Shown: positions 51,138 to 59,956 of the stretch, piece by piece
Layout of the letters: every line of letters begins with the position of its first letter
Numbering within the stretch: position 1 is the stretch's first letter
Assembly (NCBI GenBank): GCA_031422295.1
Contig: JANOQM010000064.1
Location: 1-64,000 of the forward strand
Length of the DNA: 64,000 nucleotides
Source: JANOMH01 sp031422295
GTDB taxonomy: Bacteria; Pseudomonadota; Alphaproteobacteria; Rhodobacterales; Rhodobacteraceae
Direction of reading: 5' to 3'
Translations under genes and position numbers: made by a program
The notes under the pieces: generated by a model
Database searches by the model: none
What the model saw: only the letters and a program-made list of their open reading frames with translations
What the model was told of the DNA's origin: nothing

Positions 51138-51491
51138 CTATTGCAACCGCAGGAACTGCGGATCGACCCGCCGCCAGAAATGTAGCAGGTCCTCGGCTAT
51201 GGACGGGATTTGCCCCATGGATTGGACGGCATGCACATCTGCCGAAATCAACGCCGAAAGCCGATAGCCCAGCGGGATAACCGGATCGGTCGCAGCGCCC
51301 GCGCCAAAGCTGTCTTCGATAGATTCGGTCGCCGATGTGACGGCATAGACCAAGGCCAGCGCCGGTTCGGTCGGCCAGCGTTCTGCCATCCGGCGCACCA
51401 TGGCCTGTTTGCGCGGGGTGCTGCCAGACAGCAGTTCCTCCATCACAAATTCAATCATATCGTCTAATGCCGCTGTTCTTGCACTGGTCAC
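51138..51491 (-). CDS. Hypothetical protein, tandem paralogue 2
   Basis: The 117-residue soluble protein is paralogous to the one downstream: DDMIEFVMEELLSG, ALALVYAVTSATESIEDSF, GYRLSALISADVHAVQSM and DLLHFWRRVDPQFLRLQ match in order. Identity is perhaps 35-40 percent by eye. Function is unknown. Both genes point left and may share a promoter in the 186 bases between 51491 and the tRNA. Confidence 0.75.
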   Translation of the reverse strand: MTSARTAALDDMIEFVMEELLSGSTPRKQAMVRRMAERWPTEPALALVYAVTSATESIEDSFGAGAATDPVIPLGYRLSALISADVHAVQSMGQIPSIAEDLLHFWRRVDPQFLRLQ

Positions 51492-51677
51492 ATCGCCCTC
51501 GTTTCAGTTTAACTGCAGATCCCTTTTACGGGCCCGGCAAGTGATGTCACTTGGCATTCCAACAATTTGATTAATGTCGCCCATAGTGGCGGTTGCTGAC
51601 AACCTGTCGTTTTCGGCAGGACGACTGCAAGAATTGCCTCGTCACAATAGCGCTGCGCCGCCTGTCATTGATCGCCA

Positions 51678-51753
51678 TGGTGACCCCGGATGGATTCGAA
51701 CCATCGACCTGCCGCTTAGGAGGCGGCCGCTCTATCCCCTGAGCTACGGAGCC
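51678..51753 (-). tRNA. tRNA-Arg (anticodon CCT)
   Basis: The minus strand folds into a 76-base cloverleaf with a seven-pair acceptor stem (GGCTCCG with CGGGGTC, two G-U pairs) and D-arm GCTCAGGGGATAGAGC. The anticodon loop CTCCTAA gives CCT, the T-arm is GATGG-TTCGAAT-CCATC, and CCA is encoded. It reads AGG arginine codons. Confidence 0.95.
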
Positions 51754-51819
51754 CCTGAGCGATGGTGCTACGGCCGCGTGGATAATCCGCGCCGGGCAAA
51801 CGTTCAAGGACCTGATCGG

Positions 51820-52848
51820 TTACAGCGTATTGCCCGGCACCAGTCGAAACCCCGTATCCGTCACCGGGTCCACCGGCCGCCCGGCCAAAGTGGCCAGCAG
51901 TTTGTCCGCCGCAATCTGCCCAATCTGCAAGGGCGAGACATGGCTGGTCGTCAGGTGCCCCGGCAATATCGACGCAATCGGCAGATCGCCCCAGCCGGCA
52001 ATCCCCAAATCTGCTGGAATGCGCAAGCCTTTGGACTGGCAATACATCAACCCGCCTGCGGCCATATTGTCGTTCTGATAATAGACCGCATCCATCCTGG
52101 GGTACCGGGCCAGCAATTGTTCGGTGCCATAAAACCCCGGATAAAACCCCGGCTGATCGGGCAAAACATTGGTTTGCACCTGCACCCCGCCGCCATCGGC
52201 CAGCGCCTTGCGAAATCCGTTCAGCCGTGACCCTGCCGCATTGGCCGTGTCGATTGTCGTGCCGACATAGCCGATATTGCGCCGCCCGCGCTGAATGAAA
52301 TAGCGGCCCATGTCATAGCCGCTGTCATAATGTGACAGCCCGACGCACATGTCCAACGGCGAGGAATTCAGATCCCAAATCTCGACAATCGGGACGCCGC
52401 TGGATTTCAGCATTGTTGCCACCCGGGGCGTATGGTTCCGCCCGGTCACGATCAGCCCGGCGGGCCGCCATGACAGCATGGTTTCGGTCCAGTGTTCCAT
52501 CGTGGCCGTGTCGTGTAGTGACACGCCAATGACGGTTTGATAGCCGAACATGCCCAGCTTACGCTCGATTGCCTCCAGCACCTGCGCAAACACTTCGTTG
52601 CCCAGATCGGGGATACTGACGCCAATAAAGGTCGAGGTTGTGTCGGATGAAAACGCCGCAGCCAGCCGGTTCTGGACATAGCCCAAACGCGCGACCTCTT
52701 GCAGCACCCGGTCGCGGGTTGCGGCTGAAAATCCGGTGTCATTGCGCAGCACCCGGCTGGCGGTCATTTTTGACACGCCCGCCGCCTCGGCCACTTGGGC
52801 AAGGTTGATGCGGTCCTTTCTTTGGGTCCTTTTCAGGTCTTCGAACAT
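51820..52848 (-). CDS. LacI-family transcriptional regulator (sugar ABC locus)
   Basis: The 342-residue repressor has an N-terminal LacI helix-turn-helix (INLAQVAEAAGVSKMTASRV), a hinge helix (NRLAAAFSS) and a periplasmic-binding-protein-like effector domain (FIGVSIPDLGNEVFAQVLEA). It is divergent from the ABC importer genes, with two matching operator-like palindromes in between. It should repress both itself and the importer until the transported sugar or cyclitol binds. Confidence 0.9.
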   Translation of the reverse strand: MFEDLKRTQRKDRINLAQVAEAAGVSKMTASRVLRNDTGFSAATRDRVLQEVARLGYVQNRLAAAFSSDTTSTFIGVSIPDLGNEVFAQVLEAIERKLGMFGYQTVIGVSLHDTATMEHWTETMLSWRPAGLIVTGRNHTPRVATMLKSSGVPIVEIWDLNSSPLDMCVGLSHYDSGYDMGRYFIQRGRRNIGYVGTTIDTANAAGSRLNGFRKALADGGGVQVQTNVLPDQPGFYPGFYGTEQLLARYPRMDAVYYQNDNMAAGGLMYCQSKGLRIPADLGIAGWGDLPIASILPGHLTTSHVSPLQIGQIAADKLLATLAGRPVDPVTDTGFRLVPGNTL

Positions 52849-52853
52849 TTTAC

Positions 52854-52865
52854 GTTATCGATAAC
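52854..52865. promoter_or_regulatory. LacI-type operator O1
   Basis: GTTATCGATAAC is a perfect 12-base palindrome six bases before the regulator start codon, with the central CG typical of LacI-family sites. It could block regulator translation initiation or transcription. Confidence 0.65.
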
Positions 52866-52909
52866 TTAGATGTTGACTCAGGGCCGGTTGGTCCGGCAGA
52901 TTAGCGAAC

Positions 52910-52921
52910 GTTACCGATAAC
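52910..52921. promoter_or_regulatory. LacI-type operator O2
   Basis: GTTACCGATAAC differs from O1 by one base and lies 56 bases from it, 50 bases before the ABC ATPase start. TTGACT at 52873-52878 could be a -35 element between the two sites. The 56-base spacing is about five helical turns, which would allow looping. Confidence 0.65.
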
Positions 52922-52970
52922 GCACTTGCAAAGCAAGGCGACATCCATTGCGCCGCTGGGGAGGGGTCGC

Positions 52971-54500
52971 ATGCCAACTGCCGCCGCCACTGGCCTGTTC
53001 TTTGACCGCATCGAAAAGCATTTCGGCGGTACCTATGCGTTGCGCAACGTGTCGCTGAATGTGGGCCGGGGCGAGATTGTGGCCCTGCTGGGCGAAAACG
53101 GCGCGGGCAAATCGACCCTGATCAAGATACTTGGCGGCATTCATACCGCTGATGCAGGCGGTGTTCAGGTCGATGGCACGCCCTATACACATGTCCCCGG
53201 GGCGTTTGGCGCACGCCAGTCCGTCGCGTTTATTCATCAGGACCTTGGCCTGATTGAATGGATGACGGTGGCCGAAAATATCGGGCTTGCGCTGGGCTAT
53301 GCCCGCAGGGGTGGACTGATCAACTGGCGCAAGGTCGAGGCGTTTGCCCAAGCGGCGCTGGACAAGGTCGGTTGTGATATAGCCCCGACATCGCGGGTCA
53401 AAGACCTGAGCCGGACCGAGAAATCTTTGGTCGCCATTGCCCGGGCGCTGGCCGTTGATTGCGATTTTCTGGTGTTGGATGAACCGACTGCGTCCTTGCC
53501 TGCCGATGAGGTCGAGCGGCTGTTTGTGGCATTGCGCCGGTTGCGCGATCAGAATGTTGGCATGATTTATGTGTCGCACCGGCTGGATGAGATATTCCAG
53601 ATTTCTGACCGGGTGGCGGTGCTGCGCGATGGCGTGATGGTGGGTATCCGGGACACCCGCCACACCACCCCTGAGGAACTGGTGCATCTGATTGTCGGGC
53701 GTAAAGTACGCGAGATTGTCAAACTGGGTGCCCCGGCGGCGGCCATCCTGCTGCGGGTTGGCGATATGCGCTGCGGCGATATTGGCCCTGCCAGCTTTGA
53801 CCTGCAGTCGAACGAAGTGTTGGGCTTGATCGGGTTGCGCGGGGCGGGGCACGAAACGGTGGCGCGGGCGTTGTTCGGGCAGGGCGACTATACCGGCACG
53901 ATTACTTTGGCCGGTGCGCTGATTGCGCCCACAACCGCAATACAGGCAATGGCCTGCGGCATTGGCCTGATTGCCCGCGACCGGGGCGAAGAATCGGTGG
54001 CCGGGGTTTTGTCGGTGCGCGAGAACCTGTTCCTGAACCCCGCAGCCTCTGGCCGGGGTCGCTGGCAGATATTGACCCCCCGGTCCGAGGCCAATGCGGC
54101 CCGGGGTCTGGGCCGAACTGTCACCCTGTCGCCCAACGACCCCGGTTTGGCGGTCGAGGCTTTGTCGGGTGGCAACCAGCAAAAAGTCGTTGTCGCCCGG
54201 TGGCTGGCGACGGGTCGTAAACTGCTGATCTGCGAAGACCCGACCGCAGGCGTTGATGTCGGGGCCAAGGCCGAGATTTATGCGCTGCTGAACGCCGCCG
54301 CCCAAGCCGGGGTGGGTATCATCATCGTGTCCACCGATTTCGAGGAAGTCGCCGCGATCTGCCAGCGCGCTATCGTGTTTTCCCAAGGCCGGATTGTCGA
54401 TGAACTGTCCGGTCCGTCCCTGACCACAGATCAGCTGATCCAGTCCGCCAGCGCCAGCAATATGGCATCAGCAAGGAGCCCTGCCCGTGCCATCCATTGA
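52971..54500 (+). CDS. Sugar ABC transporter ATP-binding protein (two nucleotide-binding domains)
   Basis: The 509-residue RbsA/MglA-type protein has GENGAGKST in domain 1 with LSRTEKSLVAIARAL and FLVLDEPTASLP. Domain 2 has a degenerate Walker A (GLRGAGHET), LSGGNQQKVVVARWL and LICEDPTAGVD, where the catalytic region reads ICEDP rather than the usual LDEP. ATG 52971 follows GGGAGGGG. It powers the importer made by the next two genes. The substrate is probably inositol or a related cyclitol, judging from downstream genes. Confidence 0.92.
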   Translation: MPTAAATGLFFDRIEKHFGGTYALRNVSLNVGRGEIVALLGENGAGKSTLIKILGGIHTADAGGVQVDGTPYTHVPGAFGARQSVAFIHQDLGLIEWMTVAENIGLALGYARRGGLINWRKVEAFAQAALDKVGCDIAPTSRVKDLSRTEKSLVAIARALAVDCDFLVLDEPTASLPADEVERLFVALRRLRDQNVGMIYVSHRLDEIFQISDRVAVLRDGVMVGIRDTRHTTPEELVHLIVGRKVREIVKLGAPAAAILLRVGDMRCGDIGPASFDLQSNEVLGLIGLRGAGHETVARALFGQGDYTGTITLAGALIAPTTAIQAMACGIGLIARDRGEESVAGVLSVRENLFLNPAASGRGRWQILTPRSEANAARGLGRTVTLSPNDPGLAVEALSGGNQQKVVVARWLATGRKLLICEDPTAGVDVGAKAEIYALLNAAAQAGVGIIIVSTDFEEVAAICQRAIVFSQGRIVDELSGPSLTTDQLIQSASASNMASARSPARAIH

Positions 54501-55536
54501 ATCCGCAGCGCTGGAACCGACCAAGGCCGAACTGCGCGGACTGACCCCGTTGCAAAAGATCGGGCGGCTAATCCCGGTGTATGGGTTGGTGATTCTGACG
54601 GTGTTCCTGATTGTGCTGTTCAGCATCATGTTACCCCGCAGCTTTCCCACCATGCTGAACCTGAAATCCATTCTGGGTGACAAGGCGATTATCGCCATTC
54701 TGTCACTGGCCGCGATGATCCCGATGGTCACGGGCAAGATTGACCTGACGGTCGGCTATGGCATTGTGTTGTGGCATATTCTGGCGATCAGTCTGCCGGT
54801 GATGGGCGTGCCGTGGCCCATTGCCTGTCTGCTGATCCTGTGCGCCGGGGCGTTTGTCGGGTTCATTAATGGCGCGCTGGTCGAAGTGGCCCGCATCGAC
54901 AGCTTTATCGCCACGCTTGGCACAGGCACGGTGATCTATGCTTTGGCCCGCTGGCATTCGGGCGGGCGGCAAGTGGTGGGGGAAATTGACCCCGCGTTTT
55001 ATGCGCTGAATTCTACCTTTATCGGCGAGATTCCGATTACCGCGTTTTACGTGCTGTTTCTGGCTTTGATCATGTGGATCGTCCTGGAATACCTGCCGAT
55101 CGGGCGGTATTTATATGCCATCGGCGCGAACCCCAAGGCCGCGTCGCTGAACGGCATTCCCGTGGCCAAATTCACCATGGGCGCCTTCATCGCCTCGGGC
55201 CTGTTATCCGCCTTTGCCGGTATCCTGTTGGCGGCCAAGTTGAAAATCGGGCAGGCCAGCGTCGGGCTGGAGTTTCTGCTGCCCGCATTGGTCGGTGCAT
55301 TTCTGGGGTCCACCACGATCAAACCCGGACGGGTGAACGTCTGGGGCACGTTGGTCGGGGTGATCATTCTGGCGGTCGGAATTTCCGGCATACAGCAATT
55401 CGGCGGCGACAGCTGGGTCGAGCCGATGTTTAACGGGGTCACGCTGCTGGTGGCCATCGGCATTGCCGGCTTTGCGCAGCGCAAGCGCGGATCGTCGGAT
55501 ACTTCGCGCAAAGCCGCCCCAGTGGCGGACAGCTAA
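54487..55536 (+). CDS. Sugar ABC transporter permease (BPD_transp_2)
   Basis: The 349-residue inner-membrane protein starts at GTG 54487, overlapping the ATPase gene by 14 bases. It has a cytosolic lead, then about ten hydrophobic segments with ribose-type permease motifs (TGKIDLTVGYGIVLWH, FIATLGTGTVIYALARW, GAFLGSTTIKPGRVNVWGT). Only one permease is present, so it should act as a homodimer, unlike the rhamnose importer in this window. Confidence 0.9.
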   Translation: MPSIESAALEPTKAELRGLTPLQKIGRLIPVYGLVILTVFLIVLFSIMLPRSFPTMLNLKSILGDKAIIAILSLAAMIPMVTGKIDLTVGYGIVLWHILAISLPVMGVPWPIACLLILCAGAFVGFINGALVEVARIDSFIATLGTGTVIYALARWHSGGRQVVGEIDPAFYALNSTFIGEIPITAFYVLFLALIMWIVLEYLPIGRYLYAIGANPKAASLNGIPVAKFTMGAFIASGLLSAFAGILLAAKLKIGQASVGLEFLLPALVGAFLGSTTIKPGRVNVWGTLVGVIILAVGISGIQQFGGDSWVEPMFNGVTLLVAIGIAGFAQRKRGSSDTSRKAAPVADS

Positions 55537-55562
55537 GACTTGAACATCAAGGGAGGACTATC

Positions 55563-56663
55563 ATGTTCAGACGACACGTTCTAATCGGCCTTGCCGCACT
55601 GGCAAGCAGCACATTCATCAGCACAGCAAGTGCCCAGACAGTCGAAGAGGCGCAGGCGTTTATCGCGCAATTCGCGTCCCGGCAGGACACATGGACCGGC
55701 CCGACAACCGGCCCCGCAGCACAGGCAGACAAAGTTGTGGTCATGCTGGCGGGCGATCTGACCAATGGCGGCATTGTCGGGGCCACCGAAGGCGCAGAAG
55801 AGGCCGCTGCCGCAATTGGCTGGGATATGCGGGTGATCGACGGTGGCGGGTCGGTTTCCGGCCGCACATCGGCGTTTTCGCAGGCCATGGCGCTGAACCC
55901 CAATGGGATCATCATTAATGGTTTTGACCCGGTGGAACAGCAGGTCGCGGTTGAGGCGGCCCGTGCTGCCGGGATCGTCATCGTGTCATGGCATGCCACC
56001 TCGTCAAACGGCCCGGATGAGGCGTTGGGGATTTTCGCCAATGTCACCACCAACGCCAAAGACGTATCACAAGCCGCCGCCTATTGGGCCTTTATCGACG
56101 CCGAAGAAAAGCCTGCGGTCGTGATTTTCACTGATTCCACCTACCAGATCGCCATCGACAAGGCCGACTGGATGAAACAGGCGATTGAGGCTTTGGGTGG
56201 CACGGTTCTGGAATATGTCGATACACCTATCGCCGAAACCAGCACCCGCATGCCGCAGCTGACCACGTCGCTGCTGCAACGTTATGGCGATACCTGGACC
56301 CATTCACTGGCGATCAACGATCTGTATTTCGACTTTATGGGCCCCTCATTTGCCGCCGCTGGCCTGTCGAATGACGATGCGCCAACGTCTGTGGCTGCGG
56401 GCGACGGATCGCAGGCCGCCTATCAACGCGTTCGCGCAGGCGAATTTCAGGCCGTCACCGTGGCCGAGCCGCTGAACCTGCAGGGCTGGCAGATGATCGA
56501 CGAATTGAACCGCGCCTTTGCGGGCGAGGCATGGTCGGGGTTCCAGTCGCCACTGCATGTGGTCACGCCCGAGAATATCGAATTTGACGGCGGGCCGGAA
56601 AATACGTTTGATCCGGGCAATGGTTACCGCGACGAATACAAGAAAATCTGGGGCGTGATGTAA
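55563..56663 (+). CDS. Periplasmic sugar/cyclitol-binding protein
   Basis: The 366-residue precursor has a signal peptide (LIGLAALASSTFISTASAQ) and a Peripla_BP_4 fold: VVVMLAGDLTNGGIVGATEG, NGIIINGFDPVEQQVAVEAA (in part) and AGDGSQAAYQRVRAGEFQAV. GGGAGG precedes the ATG. It is the third gene of the importer operon. The ligand is unknown from sequence; the inositol-type genes that follow make a cyclitol likely. Confidence 0.9.
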   Translation: MFRRHVLIGLAALASSTFISTASAQTVEEAQAFIAQFASRQDTWTGPTTGPAAQADKVVVMLAGDLTNGGIVGATEGAEEAAAAIGWDMRVIDGGGSVSGRTSAFSQAMALNPNGIIINGFDPVEQQVAVEAARAAGIVIVSWHATSSNGPDEALGIFANVTTNAKDVSQAAAYWAFIDAEEKPAVVIFTDSTYQIAIDKADWMKQAIEALGGTVLEYVDTPIAETSTRMPQLTTSLLQRYGDTWTHSLAINDLYFDFMGPSFAAAGLSNDDAPTSVAAGDGSQAAYQRVRAGEFQAVTVAEPLNLQGWQMIDELNRAFAGEAWSGFQSPLHVVTPENIEFDGGPENTFDPGNGYRDEYKKIWGVM

Positions 56664-56671
56664 AGACGCAG

Positions 56672-56699
56672 AGGGCGGGCGTTAAGCCCGCCCTTTATT
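56672..56699. terminator. Bidirectional terminator between the importer and dehydrogenase genes
   Basis: AGGGCGGGC and GCCCGCCCT pair perfectly around GTTAA. TTATT follows on the plus strand. It separates convergent genes and can end both. Confidence 0.8.
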
Positions 56700-56700
56700 C

Positions 56701-57858
56701 TTAGCGAAACATCGGGGGCCGCGCGTCCATCCATGCGCCGTCAGCTTTGGCCGATGCCACAGCGCTGTGAACTGCTGCCATTGACCGCAGCCCATCAACG
56801 GCCTTGGGATACAGGCTGGCCGCTGGATCAGCCGCGCGGTTTTCCTTAAGCGCGCGGATGCCTTCGGCCAGATCGGCATAGATATTGCCAAACGCCAGCG
56901 GCATTCCTTCGGCATGGCCGACCGTGACGCGGCTGGCACGGTCAGCCCCGGGCGACAGATTGCCCTCGCCGCGTTCGATCACGGTCACACGGCCACCCAG
57001 CGGGGTCCAATACAGCTGATTGGGTTGTTCCTGTGCCCAGCGCAGCCCGCCGGTTTCGCCGAATATCTGGATCGTCAGCCCGTGCTGGCGGCCCAGGGCA
57101 ATGGCAGATGTCCACAGCCGCCCGACGATGCCGCCGGTCATGCGAAAATTGACCATCGCGTCATCCTCCAGCACCCGGCCCGGCACGCAAGAGGCGAAAT
57201 CAGCGCTAAGTTTTTCGACCTCTTGCCCGGTGACGAAGCTGGCCATGTGCAGCGCGTGAATGCCGCAATCGCCAAAGGCCGCGGACACGCCCGCCTGTGC
57301 CGGGTCATAGCGCCAGCGCACGCGCGGGTTTTCCATATCGGCGGCATTGGCGTGGTGCCCGTGGGCAAATTCGGCGACAACCAGCCGGACTTTGCCCAGA
57401 TCGCCGCGTGCCACCATCGCCTTCATGTGCCGGACCAGCGCATAGCCGGTATAGCCGTAGTTCACCGCGCAAATCCGCCCGGTGGCTTGGGCGATTTTCA
57501 CGATGGCTTCGCCTTCGTCCACGGTCATCGTCATCGGCTTTTCACACAAAACGTTAAACCCGGCCTCGAGGAAACCCTTGGTGATGTCGAAATGCGTGTC
57601 GTTCGGGGTGGCGACGGTGACAAGGTCCAGTTTATCGGCGCGGTTAGATTCCCCCGCCAGCATTTCACGCCAGTCACCATAGGCGCGGTCGGCGGCGATA
57701 CCGAGTTTTTGCGCAAAGGCTTTGCCCCGCGCGGGGTCGTGGTCCAACGCGCCCGCGACAAAGCTATAGGCCCCGTCAAGCCCGGCGCCCAGTCGGTGTG
57801 CCGGCCCGATCTGGCTGCCGTCGCCACCGCCGATCATCCCCCAGTTCAGTCGTGCCAT
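56701..57858 (-). CDS. Gfo/Idh/MocA-family dehydrogenase
   Basis: The 385-residue protein has an N-terminal Rossmann fold (LNWGMIGGGDGSQIG) followed by CEKPMTMTVDEGEAIV, with the EKP catalytic lysine, and a C-terminal sheet domain with FGDCGIHALHMASF (conserved D..xH). ATG 57858 is used because the fold begins there; the longer frame lies inside the next gene. It probably oxidises or interconverts inositols or their keto forms with NAD. Two bases separate it from the upstream gene. Confidence 0.9.
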   Translation of the reverse strand: MARLNWGMIGGGDGSQIGPAHRLGAGLDGAYSFVAGALDHDPARGKAFAQKLGIAADRAYGDWREMLAGESNRADKLDLVTVATPNDTHFDITKGFLEAGFNVLCEKPMTMTVDEGEAIVKIAQATGRICAVNYGYTGYALVRHMKAMVARGDLGKVRLVVAEFAHGHHANAADMENPRVRWRYDPAQAGVSAAFGDCGIHALHMASFVTGQEVEKLSADFASCVPGRVLEDDAMVNFRMTGGIVGRLWTSAIALGRQHGLTIQIFGETGGLRWAQEQPNQLYWTPLGGRVTVIERGEGNLSPGADRASRVTVGHAEGMPLAFGNIYADLAEGIRALKENRAADPAASLYPKAVDGLRSMAAVHSAVASAKADGAWMDARPPMFR

Positions 57859-57859
57859 A

Positions 57860-58759
57860 TTACGCTCCTGTAAATCCGATTGAGGCCAGATAGGCCCGGT
57901 TTCTTGATGCATCCTGGACGGGTGAGGTCGTGCCAGCCGGGTCGCAATCCTGTTCAACGGTACACCAGCCGCTGAAATTATGGGTTTCAAGCATACGCCG
58001 GACAGCGGGGAAATCCACGTCGCCTTGGCCGAGGTTGCAGAATATGCCTTGGGCGCAGGCGTCATAGAATCCGGTCCGGCTGGCGATGGCGGTGGCTTTG
58101 ATCCGTGGGTCTATGTCCTTGAAGTGCATATAGGAAATGCGGGACATGTGCCGCTGCATGAAGGCCACGGGGTCGAACCCGGCATAGGAATGGTGGCCGG
58201 TGTCAAAGCAGATTTTCAGCAGGCTTTCGTCGATGTCCGACAGCAGCCGTTCCAGTTCAGGTTCAAAGTCGATGAACCCGGCGGCATGGGCGTGGATGCC
58301 AACGGTCAGGCCGTATTCCTGTGCTCCCAGTTTGGCAACCGTACGGATCCGGTCGACAAAGGCGGTCCATTCGGCGGCGTCCATCTGTTCAGCCTCGGTC
58401 GCGCGGCCAGCCGTAGGGGCGCGACGGGGCGAGATCGAATCGATCAGGACGAGGTGCTGCGCGCCGTGCACCTTTAGCGCCTTGCAAGTGCGCACCGCCC
58501 CATCCCAGACATCATCCCATGCATTTGCGTCGTGAAACGGCCGGAATACCACGCCGCCGATCAAGGTCAGGTCGTTTTCTACGAGCGCGTCAGACAGCAT
58601 CGCCGGATCCTCGGGCATGAAACCCACGGGGCCAAGTTCGATGCCCTTATAGCCCGCTTGCGCGCAGTCGCGCAGCACGTCGCGCCAGTCCGGATTACGC
58701 GGATCGCCCGCCCACTCGACGCCCCAGGAACAGGGCGCATTACCGATTTTGATGGTCAT
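57860..58759 (-). CDS. Sugar phosphate isomerase/epimerase family protein, IolE-like
   Basis: The 299-residue TIM barrel (AP_endonuc_2) begins IKIGNAPCSWGVEWAGDPRN, the start typical of IolE-type proteins. It has metal-binding residues in GVVFRPFH, GIHAHAAGFID, CFDTGHHSYAG and MHFKDI, and a Glu in WCTVEQDCDP. In inositol breakdown IolE dehydrates scyllo-inosose; related proteins epimerise keto-inositols. Placed between two Gfo/Idh/MocA genes, it probably acts on their product. Confidence 0.87.
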   Translation of the reverse strand: MTIKIGNAPCSWGVEWAGDPRNPDWRDVLRDCAQAGYKGIELGPVGFMPEDPAMLSDALVENDLTLIGGVVFRPFHDANAWDDVWDGAVRTCKALKVHGAQHLVLIDSISPRRAPTAGRATEAEQMDAAEWTAFVDRIRTVAKLGAQEYGLTVGIHAHAAGFIDFEPELERLLSDIDESLLKICFDTGHHSYAGFDPVAFMQRHMSRISYMHFKDIDPRIKATAIASRTGFYDACAQGIFCNLGQGDVDFPAVRRMLETHNFSGWCTVEQDCDPAGTTSPVQDASRNRAYLASIGFTGA

Positions 58760-58770
58760 TTTTCTATCTC

Positions 58771-59886
58771 TTATATTTCTGCTATTTCTACCCATCGACC
58801 GCTGGCATGGCTAAGATGCGCGGCCTCGATCACCCGGTTCACTTCCATCCCGTCGCGGAATGTGGGCCAGACGGGTTTGCCGGTTTCGATTGCGGTGAGG
58901 AAATCATGCGCCTCGATGGTGATCTGATCACCATATCCGGTGCCATGGCCCGGCCCTTGGGAAAACGGTAAATAGTCGGGATGCGCCGGGCCGATCAGAA
59001 TTTTGCGGAAACCGCGCGTCGCCTCGGGCCCGTCCATCTGGTACAGCCACAGCGCATTCTGATCCTCTTGATCAAACCGGATCGCCCCTTTAGTGCCCGT
59101 GATTTCATAGGCATAGCCCATCTTGCGGCCCGTTGCTACGCGACTGAAACTTAAGTGCCCCATGGCCCCGTTATCAAAGCGACACATGAACTGGCCCTGA
59201 TCATCGTTGGTCACTGGAGCGAGGCCATCGGGGCCGGGACGTGTGCTGTGGACAGTTTCGATTTGCGCCGACAGCCGCGCAATCGGGCCGATCAGCGCCA
59301 ATGCCGCGTTGATCATATGGGGGGCCAGATCGCCCATCGCCCCGTTGGCCTGTCCGTGACAGCGCCAAGTGGCGGGAATGGTGGGGTCGGCAAAGAAATC
59401 TTCGGTATGTTCACCGCGAAACCATGTGACCCGGCCAATGTCGCCGTTTGCGACCAACGCCCGCGCGAATTGCGAGGCGGGGGTGCGGATATAGTTGAAG
59501 CCGACCATATTGGGCAGGCCCGAGGATTCTGCCGCCGCCACCATGGCACGACTGTCGGCCAGTGATGCGCCAAGCGGCTTTTCGCAGAACACCGGTTTGC
59601 CAGCCGCAAAGGCGGCAGTGGCGATGGCAAGATGGGTGTCTTGGGTCGAGGCGATGATGATCGCCTGAACCAGCGGATCAGCCACCAGCACCCGCCAATC
59701 ACCAGTGGACCGGGCGAAACCGTACATGTCGCGGTAGCGCGCGGCGCTGGCGTCAGACGTGGCCGCGATCATTTCAAGCCGGGGGCGCAATGTGGTGTTG
59801 AACACCGCCCCCACGGCCTGCATCGCCACGGCATGCGCCTTGCCCATATAGCCGCCGCTGATAATTCCGATGCCGATGGGTCGCAT
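58771..59886 (-). CDS. Gfo/Idh/MocA-family dehydrogenase
   Basis: The 371-residue protein has the dinucleotide motif GIGIISGGYMGKAHA, FCEKPLGASLADSRAM with the catalytic Lys, and GAMGDLAPHMINAALAL holding the conserved Asp/His pair. It differs considerably from the dehydrogenase two genes away. It is first in the leftward operon and diverges from iolC across 70 bases with an operator-like site. An inositol (myo- or scyllo-) 2-dehydrogenase role is plausible. Confidence 0.9.
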   Translation of the reverse strand: MRPIGIGIISGGYMGKAHAVAMQAVGAVFNTTLRPRLEMIAATSDASAARYRDMYGFARSTGDWRVLVADPLVQAIIIASTQDTHLAIATAAFAAGKPVFCEKPLGASLADSRAMVAAAESSGLPNMVGFNYIRTPASQFARALVANGDIGRVTWFRGEHTEDFFADPTIPATWRCHGQANGAMGDLAPHMINAALALIGPIARLSAQIETVHSTRPGPDGLAPVTNDDQGQFMCRFDNGAMGHLSFSRVATGRKMGYAYEITGTKGAIRFDQEDQNALWLYQMDGPEATRGFRKILIGPAHPDYLPFSQGPGHGTGYGDQITIEAHDFLTAIETGKPVWPTFRDGMEVNRVIEAAHLSHASGRWVEIAEI

Positions 59887-59908
59887 TTTTTGCCCTTTGA
59901 GATTGTCA

Positions 59909-59924
59909 TTGAAACCGGTTGCAA
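59909..59924. promoter_or_regulatory. LacI-type operator in the divergent iol promoter
   Basis: TTGAAACCGGTTGCAA is a near-perfect palindrome (one mismatch) around ACCGGT, the centre typical of LacI-family operators. It lies midway between the divergent dehydrogenase and iolC starts. The LacI regulator at 62649 is the likely binder. Confidence 0.6.
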
Positions 59925-59956
59925 AAGCGGTATCTTAAAACTGAACGAAGGGTCAA

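Noticed and set aside
52911..54386. 491-codon minus-strand frame opposite the ABC ATPase
   Set aside because: The same antisense pattern; the plus-strand reading has two complete nucleotide-binding domains and a good ribosome-binding site.
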